DNA of 64,000 nt, taken from Didymodactylos carnosus. Taxonomy: Eukaryota; Rotifera; Eurotatoria; Philodinida; Philodinidae. The DNA is taken from assembly GCA_905250885.1 (NCBI GenBank), contig CAJNOQ010000129.1, positions 1 through 64,000 on the forward strand. Direction: 5' to 3'. The notes below the pieces were generated by a model. That model did not search any database. It was not told the origin of the DNA and saw only the letters and a list, made by a program, of their open reading frames with translations. Position 1 is the stretch's first letter. Every line of letters starts with the position of its first letter. Shown here one piece after another: positions 27,601-36,769 of the stretch. A program made the translations under genes and the position numbers.

Positions 27601-27919
27601 ATTGTGCGAGTATAAACGAATAAAAATCTTTTGTATCACGAGATGATCTGTTTATTAAAACTACCTTATTATATGCTTCAAGCCTTGAGTATCCCTGGTT
27701 TATTAATTCTCGAATCTGCATAAATTGATCCAAAACGTGGGAATAATTTGACAATATGTAATCTGCCACATCTTCATTATCCCACTGATCTAACATATCC
27801 ATATCGCTAAATATAATAGCAAAATTGACAGGATCAACGAGCATTACTTGGATAGATTGTGGACTATAAATCGCATATATTTCGCCAAAATTAGTCCTAA
27901 TAATAGCACATTTGGTCAT
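27601..27919 (-). pseudogene. Upstream gene fragment on the far side of the IS (glycosyltransferase locus)
   Basis: From ATG 27919 about 106 residues precede the IS end: MTKCAIIRTNFGEIYAIYSP, FAIIFSDMDMLDQWDNEDVA, VLDQFMQIRELINQGYSRLE and DFYSFILAQS. I do not recognise this as a family on its own. Position and direction suggest it is the 5' part of the same gene as 26031-26734, interrupted by the IS427 element, but the link is inferred. The frame runs on into the IS as meaningless sequence. Confidence 0.5.
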
Positions 27920-27974
27920 AGAAAAAAAGACTCGCTGCCATACTGAAGTTGTGTTTTTTTGACCAATAATTTTC

Positions 27975-28350
27975 AGTTCTTTATGAACTGTAATATGTGA
28001 AGCACCAGAACTAGGCCTTATTGAATTTAGGCATTTAACTTCTTTAGTAGGTCTTGCTCCATTTGCTAGAGAAAGTGGTAGTTATAAAGGTAGAAGGAGT
28101 ATCTTTGCCGGTAGAGGTAATCTACTAAAAGTCCTTTATATGGCTGCTGTTGCTTCTTTAAGATGCAATAAGCGTTTACGCAATTTCTATGATCGATTAA
28201 TTGCTAAACATAAACCTGCGCTAAAGTTGCCTTAGTTGCTGTGATGCATAAACTCCTTGCTTTTATGCATTCTATTATAAAAAATAATTCTTCTTGGAAT
28301 GAAAAATTATGTTAATTCCTTACTTGCTTATTGACTTATATTACGGATGC
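27975..28350 (+). mobile_element. IS110-family remnant (3' part)
   Basis: Plus strand carries the end of an IS110 transposase gene (VICEAPELG, FARESGSYKGRRSIFAG, MAAVASLRCNKRLRNFYDRL) with at least two frame breaks, then the same downstream sequence as the intact copy up to ATTACGGATGCT, which marks the right end of the element family. It is very similar at the DNA level to 39700-40092, so it is a truncated sister copy. Confidence 0.8.
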
Positions 28351-28428
28351 TCACGTTAATAAGTTAATTCCTAAAAACTTTGAAGCCAGATAAATCTATC
28401 CCTGCAAATGCGACAGAACTTTTTTACT

Positions 28429-29715
28429 TTATAAAACCCCTAAACGATCACATCTCACATTTGGAATCGCTGAAGTTTGCGTTGTATTACGTGCAAGCAA
28501 TTGGAATAAAATCATTGACCCCAAGGCCGCACAAACCCACCATGTTTGCCAAATATTAAAGGAAATCATCCCTATTATATAATAATTTATAAAAGCAGCA
28601 TAACAAATGGAAGTATAATTTAATGTTTTATAATCTATTTGTGAGTAGATATTATTTTTTGCAGACCCTACTAAAGCCAAGCTACCAATTTGGTTAATAT
28701 ATTTTACAACTAATGATAAAAATAATAATAGTCCTATTACGCCTGTTTCAAAGAATATCTGTATTATATTGTTATGTGGATGTAAAGGAAATAGAGGAAA
28801 TGACTGCTGATTGTAAGTCATTATCTTGCTGCTATTGGCTTGATAATATTGAGAATAATACCTTGAGGCCGAAAACCCATGACCAATAATTGGTTTTTTT
28901 ACAATTTTCTTAGCAATAAAATGCCAAATGAAGAGACGGTGTTTTGCAGAATCTGACAAAAAATTAGCATAGTGATCTGAATATTCATGTGGCTCTATTT
29001 TATAGCAAATTATAGGCATTAATATTGAACCGGTTATCATAGCTATAGTAAATAATTTTAGAAACATCGATTGTAACCACTTAGTAGTTGATAATCTACT
29101 GCTTAAAAATACTATACCACCTATTATAAAAGCTAAAAAGCTGGCAAGACTATCAGAAATAGCTAATAAATAGACTATTAGCAGGTAATATATTAAAGCC
29201 AAAAAATATTTATGATATTGTATGAATATACCAATTACTAGCCAGGAGAGAACAGATAATAAAGAACAACCACGATCAAGGATAAATAGAAAGAATCGTC
29301 CAGAAGTGTTAGGCTGAAAAATAGTACGAAACCCTCGTGTTATAATGCCATAAAAAAAATATTCTATAAAAAATATACTCACCGCCACTAACATGCCAAT
29401 TACAAAATATCTTATGACAGTAGTCTTATTTATAGCTAGTTTTTCAGTGTTCTGCTTTACTATAAACCCTATTAATATAATAACAGAGATTTGGAGATAT
29501 ACAAACAAGGAACCAAGATAGTGCGGCGAATAAAAAATAGCACAAAAACTCCACAGGGCAAACATTAACTCCAGTTTCCACTTGAATAATAAATTATTTT
29601 TTATAACTGTAGGATTCAAGTGAGTAAACAGCTGGTCTCTCAACGCAAACAATGTTAATAGTAGAAAAATAGGAACCGTTACTGCTACAGAAAAGCCAGA
29701 AACTAAACCTAACAC
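28429..29715 (-). CDS. O-antigen ligase/polymerase family membrane protein
   Basis: 428 aa with about ten to twelve membrane helices. The Wzy_C/WaaL-type periplasmic loop is visible: HRLFIWHFIAKKIVKKPIIG, then GFSASRYYSQYY, LHPHNNIIQIFFETGVIGLL. The HPHN motif and the G-H-G before it are typical of O-antigen ligases, which join polysaccharide to lipid A-core at the periplasmic face. N-terminus may be short: family members often begin one helix earlier. Together with the glycosyltransferase and asnB it points to an O-antigen or other surface glycan locus, now broken by IS elements. eptA and lpxB elsewhere in the window support an LPS. Confidence 0.82.
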   Translation of the reverse strand: MLGLVSGFSVAVTVPIFLLLTLFALRDQLFTHLNPTVIKNNLLFKWKLELMFALWSFCAIFYSPHYLGSLFVYLQISVIILIGFIVKQNTEKLAINKTTVIRYFVIGMLVAVSIFFIEYFFYGIITRGFRTIFQPNTSGRFFLFILDRGCSLLSVLSWLVIGIFIQYHKYFLALIYYLLIVYLLAISDSLASFLAFIIGGIVFLSSRLSTTKWLQSMFLKLFTIAMITGSILMPIICYKIEPHEYSDHYANFLSDSAKHRLFIWHFIAKKIVKKPIIGHGFSASRYYSQYYQANSSKIMTYNQQSFPLFPLHPHNNIIQIFFETGVIGLLLFLSLVVKYINQIGSLALVGSAKNNIYSQIDYKTLNYTSICYAAFINYYIIGMISFNIWQTWWVCAALGSMILFQLLARNTTQTSAIPNVRCDRLGVL

Positions 29716-30048
29716 TGGAATGATAGCTACTAATATGGAAATTGACTAGTATAACATTTTAGGTGATCCTACAAAACATATGTTTTTGATTAACTGATTA
29801 AATAGATAAGGCAAAAACATGCGGACTTATATTTTGCCTTGGAATATAAGTTATTTATACGGTAAATTCAAGAAATAATAAGCTAGTTGTAAATTTTTCT
29901 TTCCATACCTCGTTCAGTGATTCCAAATATAAGATGATACCTAGATTGTGTTGACAAAAGTTTTAAGGTTGAGGGAGATGAGATAGAGGATTGCAATAAT
30001 AATACCAAGTGGTAGTTTTTAGTTAATGACACTAAAGAAACGACCACA
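29716..30048. other. Gene-free stretch between ligase and IS5 remnant
   Basis: No gene was found. The right part (from about 29940) probably belongs to the decayed IS5 element that follows. The left part must hold the promoter of the ligase gene. Confidence 0.4.
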
Positions 30049-30575
30049 ATGAAGTATTACATAAATGAACGAGCATGGGAAGTAATGATAACATTTTTAA
30101 AACAAACTAAAGGCATACATAGCCACGATGAAGCTAGTTTAAGGAAATTTATTGAGGCGATATGGTTTGTCAATCAATGGCGTCTTTTACTTGAACATTA
30201 TGGGTATTGGCACAGTATTTATCGTAGATTTAAGAGATGGGTAGAACAAGATATCTGTAAGAATTAATGGATTATGTAACAGTGTATACAGATATGGAAT
30301 CAACGAATCGATGCTACTAAGCTGATGCGCTTGGTAATCCTTTAAAGTTTATTCTCACTGTTGGACCAAGGAATGATATTACTCAAGCTAAAAATCTTAC
30401 CAAAGATATCCACGATACTACCTTAATAGCCGATAAGGGGTAGGATAGTAGTGCCTTTGTAGCAAGCTTAGAAAATAAGGGCTGTAGGGTTGTTATCCCG
30501 CCGAAATGTAACCGTAAAGTACCACGGCAATACGATAAACATATTTATAGTTTAACTATAATAAGTCTAGGTCTC
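30049..30575 (+). mobile_element. IS5-family remnant (type distinct from the other two)
   Basis: A 72-residue frame (30049-30267) has the N-terminal transposase pattern FIEAIWFVNQWRLLLEHYGY and SIYRRFKRWVEQ. Further on, in another frame, pieces read as GNPLKFILTVGPRNDITQAK, DTTLIADKG and NKGCRVVIPPKCNRKVPRQY, the DDE part of an IS5 transposase. At least three stops or shifts separate them and the C-terminal glutamate region is absent. Dead element. Confidence 0.78.
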
Positions 30576-30657
30576 TGAATATACAGCATGAAAAACAGTT
30601 GCTAATTTTCTAGCATTAATGTTAAATATATTAAAACAAATAATTACAAAGCTCATA

Positions 30658-30720
30658 TGGAAGTTAGCACAATTGGTATAGATATTGCAAAAATAATTTT
30701 TTAAATTCATGGAGTAGATA
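30658..30720 (+). mobile_element. IS110-type transposase 5' scrap
   Basis: EVSTIGIDIAK is read, then stop. The same 5' end occurs at 43306 (MEVSTIGIDIAKRIFQIHGV). It is a short relic of a second IS110-type (IS1111-like) family; nothing of the remaining gene is here. Confidence 0.6.
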
Positions 30721-30842
30721 AAATGGTATAGCTTATATCAATAGGATACAGACAAGGTAGTATATAGAAAGTATAATAGATATGCATACTTAGAGATACA
30801 TATAGTGTCAACGCCTTAACGATTTAGGCTATCAGACGGTGC

Positions 30843-30935
30843 TATAGTCATTTAGGTTACCACCTTGTTGCTTCTTGCTCACCTAGCTTGCTTCACTCCT
30901 CGCACCTAGTATTTAATTCAACCTAAATGACTATA
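30843..30935. mobile_element. MITE family A, copy 2
   Basis: 93 bp with perfect 16-bp inverted ends, TATAGTCATTTAGGTT (30843-30858) and AACCTAAATGACTATA (30920-30935), and no coding capacity. The ends (TATAGT...ttaggt) resemble the ends of the IS630 element 150 bases to the right, so transposition by that enzyme at TA sites is plausible. Interior shared with 19240-19344. Confidence 0.75.
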
Positions 30936-31100
30936 ACTCAAAGAGTAAAGAAATATTATTAAAGCCATTAATGATTAATTGAAAAACCTACTCCATATAG
31001 ATCATACAAGGCATAGATCTATTATGAATTTTCAAACAAATATATTGGTACTAAATATTTAATCGTTAGAGGGAATATGCATATACTCAAATGCATTGAG

Positions 31101-31635
31101 TTAGGTGGCAAAAAACATAGTGATAGTTTCGAATAATTTACTAGTTTCTGTTATTTTATATTTAATCCATCTTTTCATATTAGCCCAAAACTTTTCTATA
31201 GGATTTAAGTCTGGTGAATATGGAGGTAAGAACATAACTGTACAACCTACTGATTCTATTAGATTTTTTGTCTTTGCAGATTTATGGAAACTAGCGTTAT
31301 CCATCACTACAACTTGTCCTTGGCTTAATTCTTTAATTAAAAATTGTTCAACCCAATTATTAAATAATTCTGTATTACAAGTTCCACTAAAAACAAAAGG
31401 GGCTATTGACTTATTATTTACCAAACCAGCGACGATATTAGTTCTTTGATAATGTTTTCCACTCTTTTTTCCAACTAGTAATTCTCCTATCTTACACCAA
31501 CCCTTATCTTGGCAAATAGTCCTATCTATACCGCTTTCATCAAGATATACTATTTGCTTTTTATCATATTTACTTATCTTTGCTAAATATTCAGATCGCT
31601 TTTCTACACTTGCTTCCAGGTAGCTAAAGGTTTTT
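31101..31635 (-). CDS. IS630 transposase, second frame (DDE catalytic part)
   Basis: Frame entered by the -1 step near 31635. It reads KRSEYLAKISKYDKKQIVYL, then DESGID with the first catalytic aspartate, NIVAGLVNNKSIAPFVFSG, VVMDNASFHKS with the second aspartate and PPYSPDLNPIEKFWANMKRW with the glutamate. All three catalytic residues are in place and there is no stop until 31101, so the enzyme may be functional. No separate start is needed if frameshifting is used; an internal ATG lies at 31424. Confidence 0.8.
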
Positions 31636-31984
31636 TTTTATAACTAAAGCCTAATTTTTTTAAGATACGACCTGATTGCGAAGATGTAATACCAAATTTA
31701 TTACCAACATCCTGTAGTGTAATATTTGGATTAGTATTTACAAAATCTATTAATTCGCTTTTATTTATTTTACTTTTAAAACCTAATCTAACTTTAGGAG
31801 CTATAGTACCTTCTCTTGTCCTCCTTACATTCCATCTACTAATTGTATTTTCATGTATATTGAAAATTGTTGAAGCAAATTTTTGACTGTTGCCTTTTTC
31901 TAAAAACTGCAGTACTTTTTCTCTTAAATCTATACTATATGAACTTGTTGACATTTTTCTCTTAACTATACCATATCTCACCAC
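31604..31984 (-). CDS. IS630 transposase, first frame (DNA-binding part)
   Basis: 126 aa: SIDLREKVLQFLEKGNSQKF and FNIHENTISRWN form the helix-turn-helix, then INKSELIDFVNTNPNITLQD and SSQSGRILKKLGFSYKKK. After SYKKK the family sequence continues in the -1 frame (TFSYLEASVEKR). The A9 run at 31631-31639 (T on the plus strand) is the shift site. Such a slippery run is known from this family. Confidence 0.82.
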   Translation of the reverse strand: MVRYGIVKRKMSTSSYSIDLREKVLQFLEKGNSQKFASTIFNIHENTISRWNVRRTREGTIAPKVRLGFKSKINKSELIDFVNTNPNITLQDVGNKFGITSSQSGRILKKLGFSYKKKPLATWKQV

Positions 31985-32045
31985 CTAATTCAATTCATTT
32001 AACTATAACACATACAAGAGTAACCAGCATAATAATATACAAAAA

Positions 32046-33899
32046 ATGAGTGCTTTTTCTCTATGTGGGAAGATCAAAGAGGATATTACTGAGGAAGAAA
32101 AAACCCTAATTTATCAAAGAGCTCTAATTTTATTAACTGAAGAAGTAGACCAAGAATTATGGTTTAATGCACGTGGGCTAGCAATTATTTTATACCAATT
32201 TGGTAAAAAACAAATAAAAGTAGATGATGAATTTATAAAGGCATGGGAAAGAGAAGCTATAAAAATGATTGATTGGTTTAAACCTCAAGGATTAGCTAAT
32301 TCTATTTATGCTTTTGGCCGCTTAGGAGAAAAGCCCTCAAACGACTTCATTAAGGCGTGGGAAATAAAAGCTATCAAGATTATTGATCAGTTTAATTCTC
32401 AAGAATTAGCTAATTCTATTTATGCTTTTGGTCGCTTAGGAGAAAAGCCCTCAAACGACTTCATTAAGGCGTGGGAAATAAAAGCTATCAAGATTATTGA
32501 TCAGTTTGATCAGTTTAAACCTCAAAACTTAGCTAATTCTATTTATGCTTTTGGCCGCTTAGGAGAAAAGCCTTCAAACGACTTCATTAAGGCGTGGGAA
32601 ATAAAAGCTATCAAGATTATTGATCAGTTTAATTCTCAAAACTTAGCTAATTCTATATATGCTTTTGGTCTTTTAGGAGAAAAGCCCACAAAAGATTTTA
32701 TTAAGAAGTGGGAAATAAAAGCTATCAAGACTATTGATCAGTTTGATCAGTTTGATCAGTTTAAACCTCAAGGATTAGCTAATTCTATTTATGCTTTTGG
32801 CCTTTTAGGAGAAAAGCCATCAAAAGATTTTATTAAGAAGTGGGAGATAAAAGCTATCAAGACTATTGATCACTTTGATCCTCAAGGATTAGCTAATTCT
32901 ATTTATGCTTTTGGCCTTTTAGGAGAAAAGCCCTCAAACGACTTCATTAAGGTGTGGGAAATAAAAGCTATCAAGATTATTGATCTGTTTGATCAGTTTA
33001 ATTCTCAAAACTTAGCTAATTCTATTTATGCTTTTGGCCGCTTAGGAGAAAAGCCATCAAACGACTTCATTAAGGCGTGGGAAATAGCAGCTATCAAGAT
33101 TATTGATCAGTTTAAACCTCAAGAATTAGCTAATTCTATTTATGCTTTTGGCCTTTTAGGAGAAAAGCCCTCAAACGACTGCATTAAGGAGTGGGAAATA
33201 GCAGCTATCAAGATTATTGATAAGTTTGATCCTCAAAACTTAGCTAATTCTATTTATGCAATCTGCATGATCAATAATTTAACTAATTCTAACATTGAAA
33301 TTTCCGAGTCAATAATTAAGGTTGTTAACACGAATTATCAGTTATTTAATCTGAAGGAGGGTCATCAGCTATTAACCACCCATTACTATTTGTTTCAAAA
33401 AGATAGTCATGGATTGCTATCAGAAAATAGTAAAAATTATTTGGAACAAATAATTAAAGACTCTTCTCCTTCTTGCAATACTTCTAATTTCCAAAAAGCT
33501 GTATTCAATACAATTAAAGAAGTTACTAACGAATTAGAGGAAGATACTAATATTATAGGGGAGTATTGGATAAAAGAAATTAATTCTCAAGTTGATATCT
33601 ATATTAAAAATAAAAATACTATAGTTCAAGCAGATGGTCCTACCCATTTTAATAATACTAATCTCAATAGTGCTACAAAACTTAATAGTAAGTTACTAGA
33701 AAATTTAGGGTATAAAGTAATAAGAATTCCATATTCTGCTTGGGATGATTTAAATCGTAAAGAAACCTCTGAATATATAAAAAATTTACTAATAAGAACT
33801 GAGGTAATAGAACAGGAAAACTTTAATAACCTTATTATTGAAGATAAAGCAATTAATGCGTATGAAGTGCCATCATCAGGCGAGGTGTCAACGGTTTAA
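32046..33899 (+). CDS. OPR-repeat protein with C-terminal RAP domain
   Basis: 617 aa. About ten tandem repeats of 38 residues, consensus FxPQxLANSIYAFGRLGEKP then SNDFIKAWEIKAIKIIDQ, fill residues 45-410. This length and the helix-helix pattern match octotricopeptide (OPR) repeats, called DUF1601 in Rickettsiales. The C-terminus (residues about 515-590) is a RAP domain: SQVDIYIKNKNTIVQADGPT, HFNN and YKVIRIPYSAWDDL. OPR and RAP proteins bind RNA and control organelle gene expression in algae and apicomplexans; bacterial forms are suspected effectors or RNA regulators. Linkers differ by one to three FDQ triplets. The IS630 element ends 39 bases upstream, so the original promoter or even 5' codons may be gone. 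ATG 32046 has no strong ribosome binding site. Confidence 0.85.
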   Translation: MSAFSLCGKIKEDITEEEKTLIYQRALILLTEEVDQELWFNARGLAIILYQFGKKQIKVDDEFIKAWEREAIKMIDWFKPQGLANSIYAFGRLGEKPSNDFIKAWEIKAIKIIDQFNSQELANSIYAFGRLGEKPSNDFIKAWEIKAIKIIDQFDQFKPQNLANSIYAFGRLGEKPSNDFIKAWEIKAIKIIDQFNSQNLANSIYAFGLLGEKPTKDFIKKWEIKAIKTIDQFDQFDQFKPQGLANSIYAFGLLGEKPSKDFIKKWEIKAIKTIDHFDPQGLANSIYAFGLLGEKPSNDFIKVWEIKAIKIIDLFDQFNSQNLANSIYAFGRLGEKPSNDFIKAWEIAAIKIIDQFKPQELANSIYAFGLLGEKPSNDCIKEWEIAAIKIIDKFDPQNLANSIYAICMINNLTNSNIEISESIIKVVNTNYQLFNLKEGHQLLTTHYYLFQKDSHGLLSENSKNYLEQIIKDSSPSCNTSNFQKAVFNTIKEVTNELEEDTNIIGEYWIKEINSQVDIYIKNKNTIVQADGPTHFNNTNLNSATKLNSKLLENLGYKVIRIPYSAWDDLNRKETSEYIKNLLIRTEVIEQENFNNLIIEDKAINAYEVPSSGEVSTV

Positions 33900-34112
33900 A
33901 GGACAGCTTATACTAATTTCTTTATCTCCTATATCTTTAAAAAAACTTGATCACCGAGTATAAAAAATATATTAATATATAATTAAGTTTAATTACTAAT
34001 CTTACGCATTAATTGAAAAAGGTCATAATTTGATTATAAATTGTTATATTTTAGCACCTTTTAATTCTTGTAGGCTCTGTCTTTTTAAGTGTGTAAATTC
34101 TAAAATAGACAC

Positions 34113-34415
34113 TTAAATCCTACCCTCAAATTTTATCAAAAAATGGGCCATGGCTTCTCCCCAATTTTGGATAGGCATAGTCCCTTTTCGCGTAATGTAA
34201 TCTATTGTCAAGTACAAAGTTTTAAAAACAGAGTCATCGCTAGGAAACACCCTCTTATTGTTGGTAACTTTGCGTAATTGGCTATTTAAGCCTTCTATTG
34301 TATTAGTTGTATAAATAATGCGCCTAATCACCTCTGGATATTGTAAAAAAATTACCAAATTTTTCCAATTATTCTGCCATGATTTTGCTATATAGCTAAT
34401 ACGAGTAGGGATAGG
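34113..34415 (-). mobile_element. IS256-family transposase 3' remnant
   Basis: The minus-strand frame reads YPEVIRRIIYTTNTIEGLNS (the conserved end of the Transposase_mut family with the catalytic glutamate), QLRKVTNNKRVFPSDDSVFK and ends FEGRI. Upstream, SYIAKSWQNNWKN can be followed to about 34410, where it is cut by the neighbouring IS630 element. Only the last quarter of the gene is present. Confidence 0.82.
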
Positions 34416-34574
34416 CCAAAGGGTGTGTTATAGTAAGGTTTTGAAGAAATAAAATATGAGAGATATGAAAGCTTATAGTCAAGATTTAAGAGATAGAGTA
34501 ATTGAGTTGTACCAGAGGTATAAATATACAAAGATAGCACTATCAAAATTATTTAAAATAAATCGTCATACAAT

Positions 34575-35561
34575 AGACTTCTTGCATAACCAAGGTAAGG
34601 AGAGAATTTCAATTTTGAAGTGAGGATATAAAGGAGTAAGGAAAGGCAGTTGTGTAAAGGAAAATAAGTGCTAGCATAGTAAGAAAGTAAGAAGTTTTTA
34701 CTATGAAGTATGACAAATTAGTGGAATTAAATGATGAGGAATTTCGTCGTTTGACAGGAGTGAAAAGAACTACATTTGCTAGAATGCTAGGGATTTTACA
34801 AGAAGCAGAGAAGAAGAAAAAGGCAAGAGGAGGTAAGCCTAATTATTTATCAATGGAAGATAGGTTGCTAATGACATTAGAATACATAAGAGAATAAAGG
34901 ACTTACTTTCACATTGCAAGTTCTTATGGAGTAAGAGAAAGCGTGTGTTATAGGAATATCAAGTGGGTAGAAGAGTGTCTAGTCAAGCATCCGGAGTTTG
35001 CTTTGCCTGGTCGCAAGGCATTATTAATATTAAAGAGCGACATGGAGTATGAAACTATTTCGATTGATGTTACAGAAAGCCCGATAGAAAGGCCAAAAAA
35101 GGGCAAAGACATTTCTACTCTGGAAAGAAAAAGAGGCATACTCTAAAGTCACAAGTTATAGTAGATAAAAAAACGAAACAGGTAATATGTACTAATTTTG
35201 CAAATGGCAAGAGACATGATTTTAGATTATTTAAAGAGTCTAGAACATCTATTCATCCAGCTATAGAAGTGATAACAGATACAGGTTACCTGGGAATAAC
35301 AAAATTACATGCAAATTCAAAATTACCGAAAAAGAAAAGCAAGAAAAAGCCTTTAACTAAAGAGCACAAGAGACAAAACAAAGAGATTGCAGTACAAAGA
35401 GCATTAAATGAAAACGTGATCGGAATGCTAAAGCGCTTTAAGATAATTGCTGATAAATATAGAAATAGGAGAAGACGCTTTGGCCTTAGGTTTAACCTAA
35501 TTGCTGGCCTGTATAATTATGAGTTGAAAAATTGAAAATATAATGGTTATGCAAGAAGTCT
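34575..35561 (+). mobile_element. IS5-family element (ISL2-like group) nested in IS630
   Basis: 987 bp with perfect 18-bp inverted ends, AGACTTCTTGCATAACCA, and a 3-bp target repeat AAT (34572-34574 and 35562-35564). The host reading frame (NRHTI-SNWIK) is restored exactly when element plus one AAT is left out, which proves the borders. The same end sequence occurs alone at about 41010 and, modified, in MITE family B. Confidence 0.92.
34703..35535 (+). pseudogene. IS5 (ISL2-like) transposase gene
   Basis: First part MKYDKLVELNDEEFRRLTGV, then GGKPNYLSMEDRLLMTLEYI; a TAA at 34895-34897 replaces the Tyr codon expected in IREYRTYFHIASSYG. The frame then runs on (SVCYRNIKWVEE, ISIDVTESPIERPKKG) to a classic slippery A-AAA-AAG at 35095-35101, after which homology continues one base back: RHFYSGKKKRHTLKSQVIVD, NFANGKRHDF, VITDTGYLGI (second D) and VIGMLKRFKIIADKYRNRRR with glutamate upstream. 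So the shift may be programmed; the TAA is real damage. Confidence 0.85.
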
Positions 35562-36284
35562 AATATCAAATTGGATCAAACGTTATAAAGAGACGGGAGA
35601 TTATAGTTCAAAGCAACATTGTCAAACTGGTAGGCAGATAAGATTTAACGATAAAGAAAAAGTATTAGCCTATTTAGCAGAACATCCGGATGCAGAAGGG
35701 ATAGATATTAGGAATTGTTTAGCACCGAATTTGCCCATGAGTACGTTTTACGATGCCTTGTCTAGGATGAAGATTACATATAAAAAAAGAGACAAGATAT
35801 AAAGGAAGAGATGAAGAAGCAAGACAAGTTTATATAGAGAAGATAGCTGCAATAGAAGCGGAGAAGTTAGTATTTTGTGATGAAGTTGGGGTGGATGATA
35901 ATATTGTGCCATTATATGGTTGGTCATATAAAGGAACACGTTCTTATGGAGAGAGAGCTGGATATAAGAAACAGAGAGTCAGCATGGTTGCAGCTTATCA
36001 ACGTGGTAGCAAAAAGTTAATAGCTCCAATGGAATACACTGGCTACACTAATACAGCATTATTTGTACAGTGGATTAAAGAACATTTATGCCCTAATTTA
36101 AAGAAAGGACAATATGTCATTATGGATAATGTCAGTTTTCATAAATCTGTAAAAGTCAGAGAAGCCATTGAAAAGGTTGTTGGGCTAATTTTAAAAATTA
36201 TTTACGAAAAATTATAAAGAAATTTGATAATGTCCATGATGCTATAACTGCAGCTATGGCTAATACCTTTCCAGAATAGCTATA

Positions 36285-36585
36285 CAAGAATACCAGTCTT
36301 CTTAAGCTCATTTGATACTCTAAGCTGCCCATATGCTGGATATTCTACAGCCATATCCACAACTGCTCTCTCAACAACAGGATCTACTCTATTAGCTATT
36401 ATTGGCTTCTTCCGACTTATTTCGTATAGTGCTTCTTCTCCTCCAGTTTCATATAATTCCTGAAATCTATAGTAACTATCTCTACTATATCCCTTAGCCT
36501 TACATGCTGCTGATACATTCCCTAAACTCTTTGCTAATCCCAATAATCCTAGTTTCGGCTTTATTATTTTTTGATTCAAGTTCAT
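36285..36585 (-). mobile_element. IS481-like transposase N-terminal remnant
   Basis: About 100 residues from ATG 36585: [50 protein letters not shown] and [20 protein letters not shown]. This is the helix-turn-helix head of an IS481-type transposase. The DDE part is missing, cut by the second IS630 at 36284. The IS481 lies where the 3' end of asnB should be, so it may have removed it. Confidence 0.78.
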
Positions 36586-36769
36586 TGTATCCTTCCATTT
36601 TTTCTATCTGTATTTTTAATACATTATTTCTATTATATGTAAGATCAAATGTCAACTACTCCATATTATAGTTTTTAGTATTGACCATGTTCTCCCATCT
36701 TTTCACGATAAAGTCTCTCCATTGTCTGGTAAAAACACTTGAGATATTTATATCAAACGCTTGTTTCAT

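Larger units (their letters stand above)
31082..32007 (-). mobile_element. IS630-family element, apparently complete
   Basis: Inverted ends: TTGAGTTAGGTGG at the left (to 31108) and CCACCTAATTCAA at the right (31981-), extended imperfectly to TATA at both tips, with TA as the target repeat. Length about 926 bp. Two overlapping frames on the minus strand make the transposase through a -1 step in an A9 run. It inserted just upstream of the OPR/RAP gene, 39 bases before its start. Confidence 0.85.
34455..36279 (+). pseudogene. IS630 transposase gene (second type), inactivated
   Basis: Beyond the IS5 insertion the frame shows NLPMSTFYDALSRMKITYKK, then one extra A in a seven-A run (35782-35788) shifts the frame, after which DEEARQVYIEKIAAIEAEKL, VFCDEVGVDDN (first D), VAAYQRGSKKLIAPMEYTGY and VIMDNVSFHKS (second D) follow. 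A deletion near 36180 then removes the PPYSPDLNPIE block with the catalytic glutamate, and WANFKNYLRKIIKKFDNVHD follows in another frame. The enzyme cannot work. Confidence 0.85.
34429..36284 (+). mobile_element. Second IS630-family element, split by an IS5
   Basis: Bounded by TATAG at 34429 and CTATA at 36284. The gene runs MRDMKAYSQDLRDRVIELYQ to NRHTI, is interrupted by the IS5 at 34575-35561, and resumes SNWIKRYKETGDYSSKQH. It is a different IS630 from the one at 31082 (only distant similarity). It cut the IS481 remnant on its right and the IS256 remnant on its left, so it is younger than both and older than the IS5. Confidence 0.8.
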
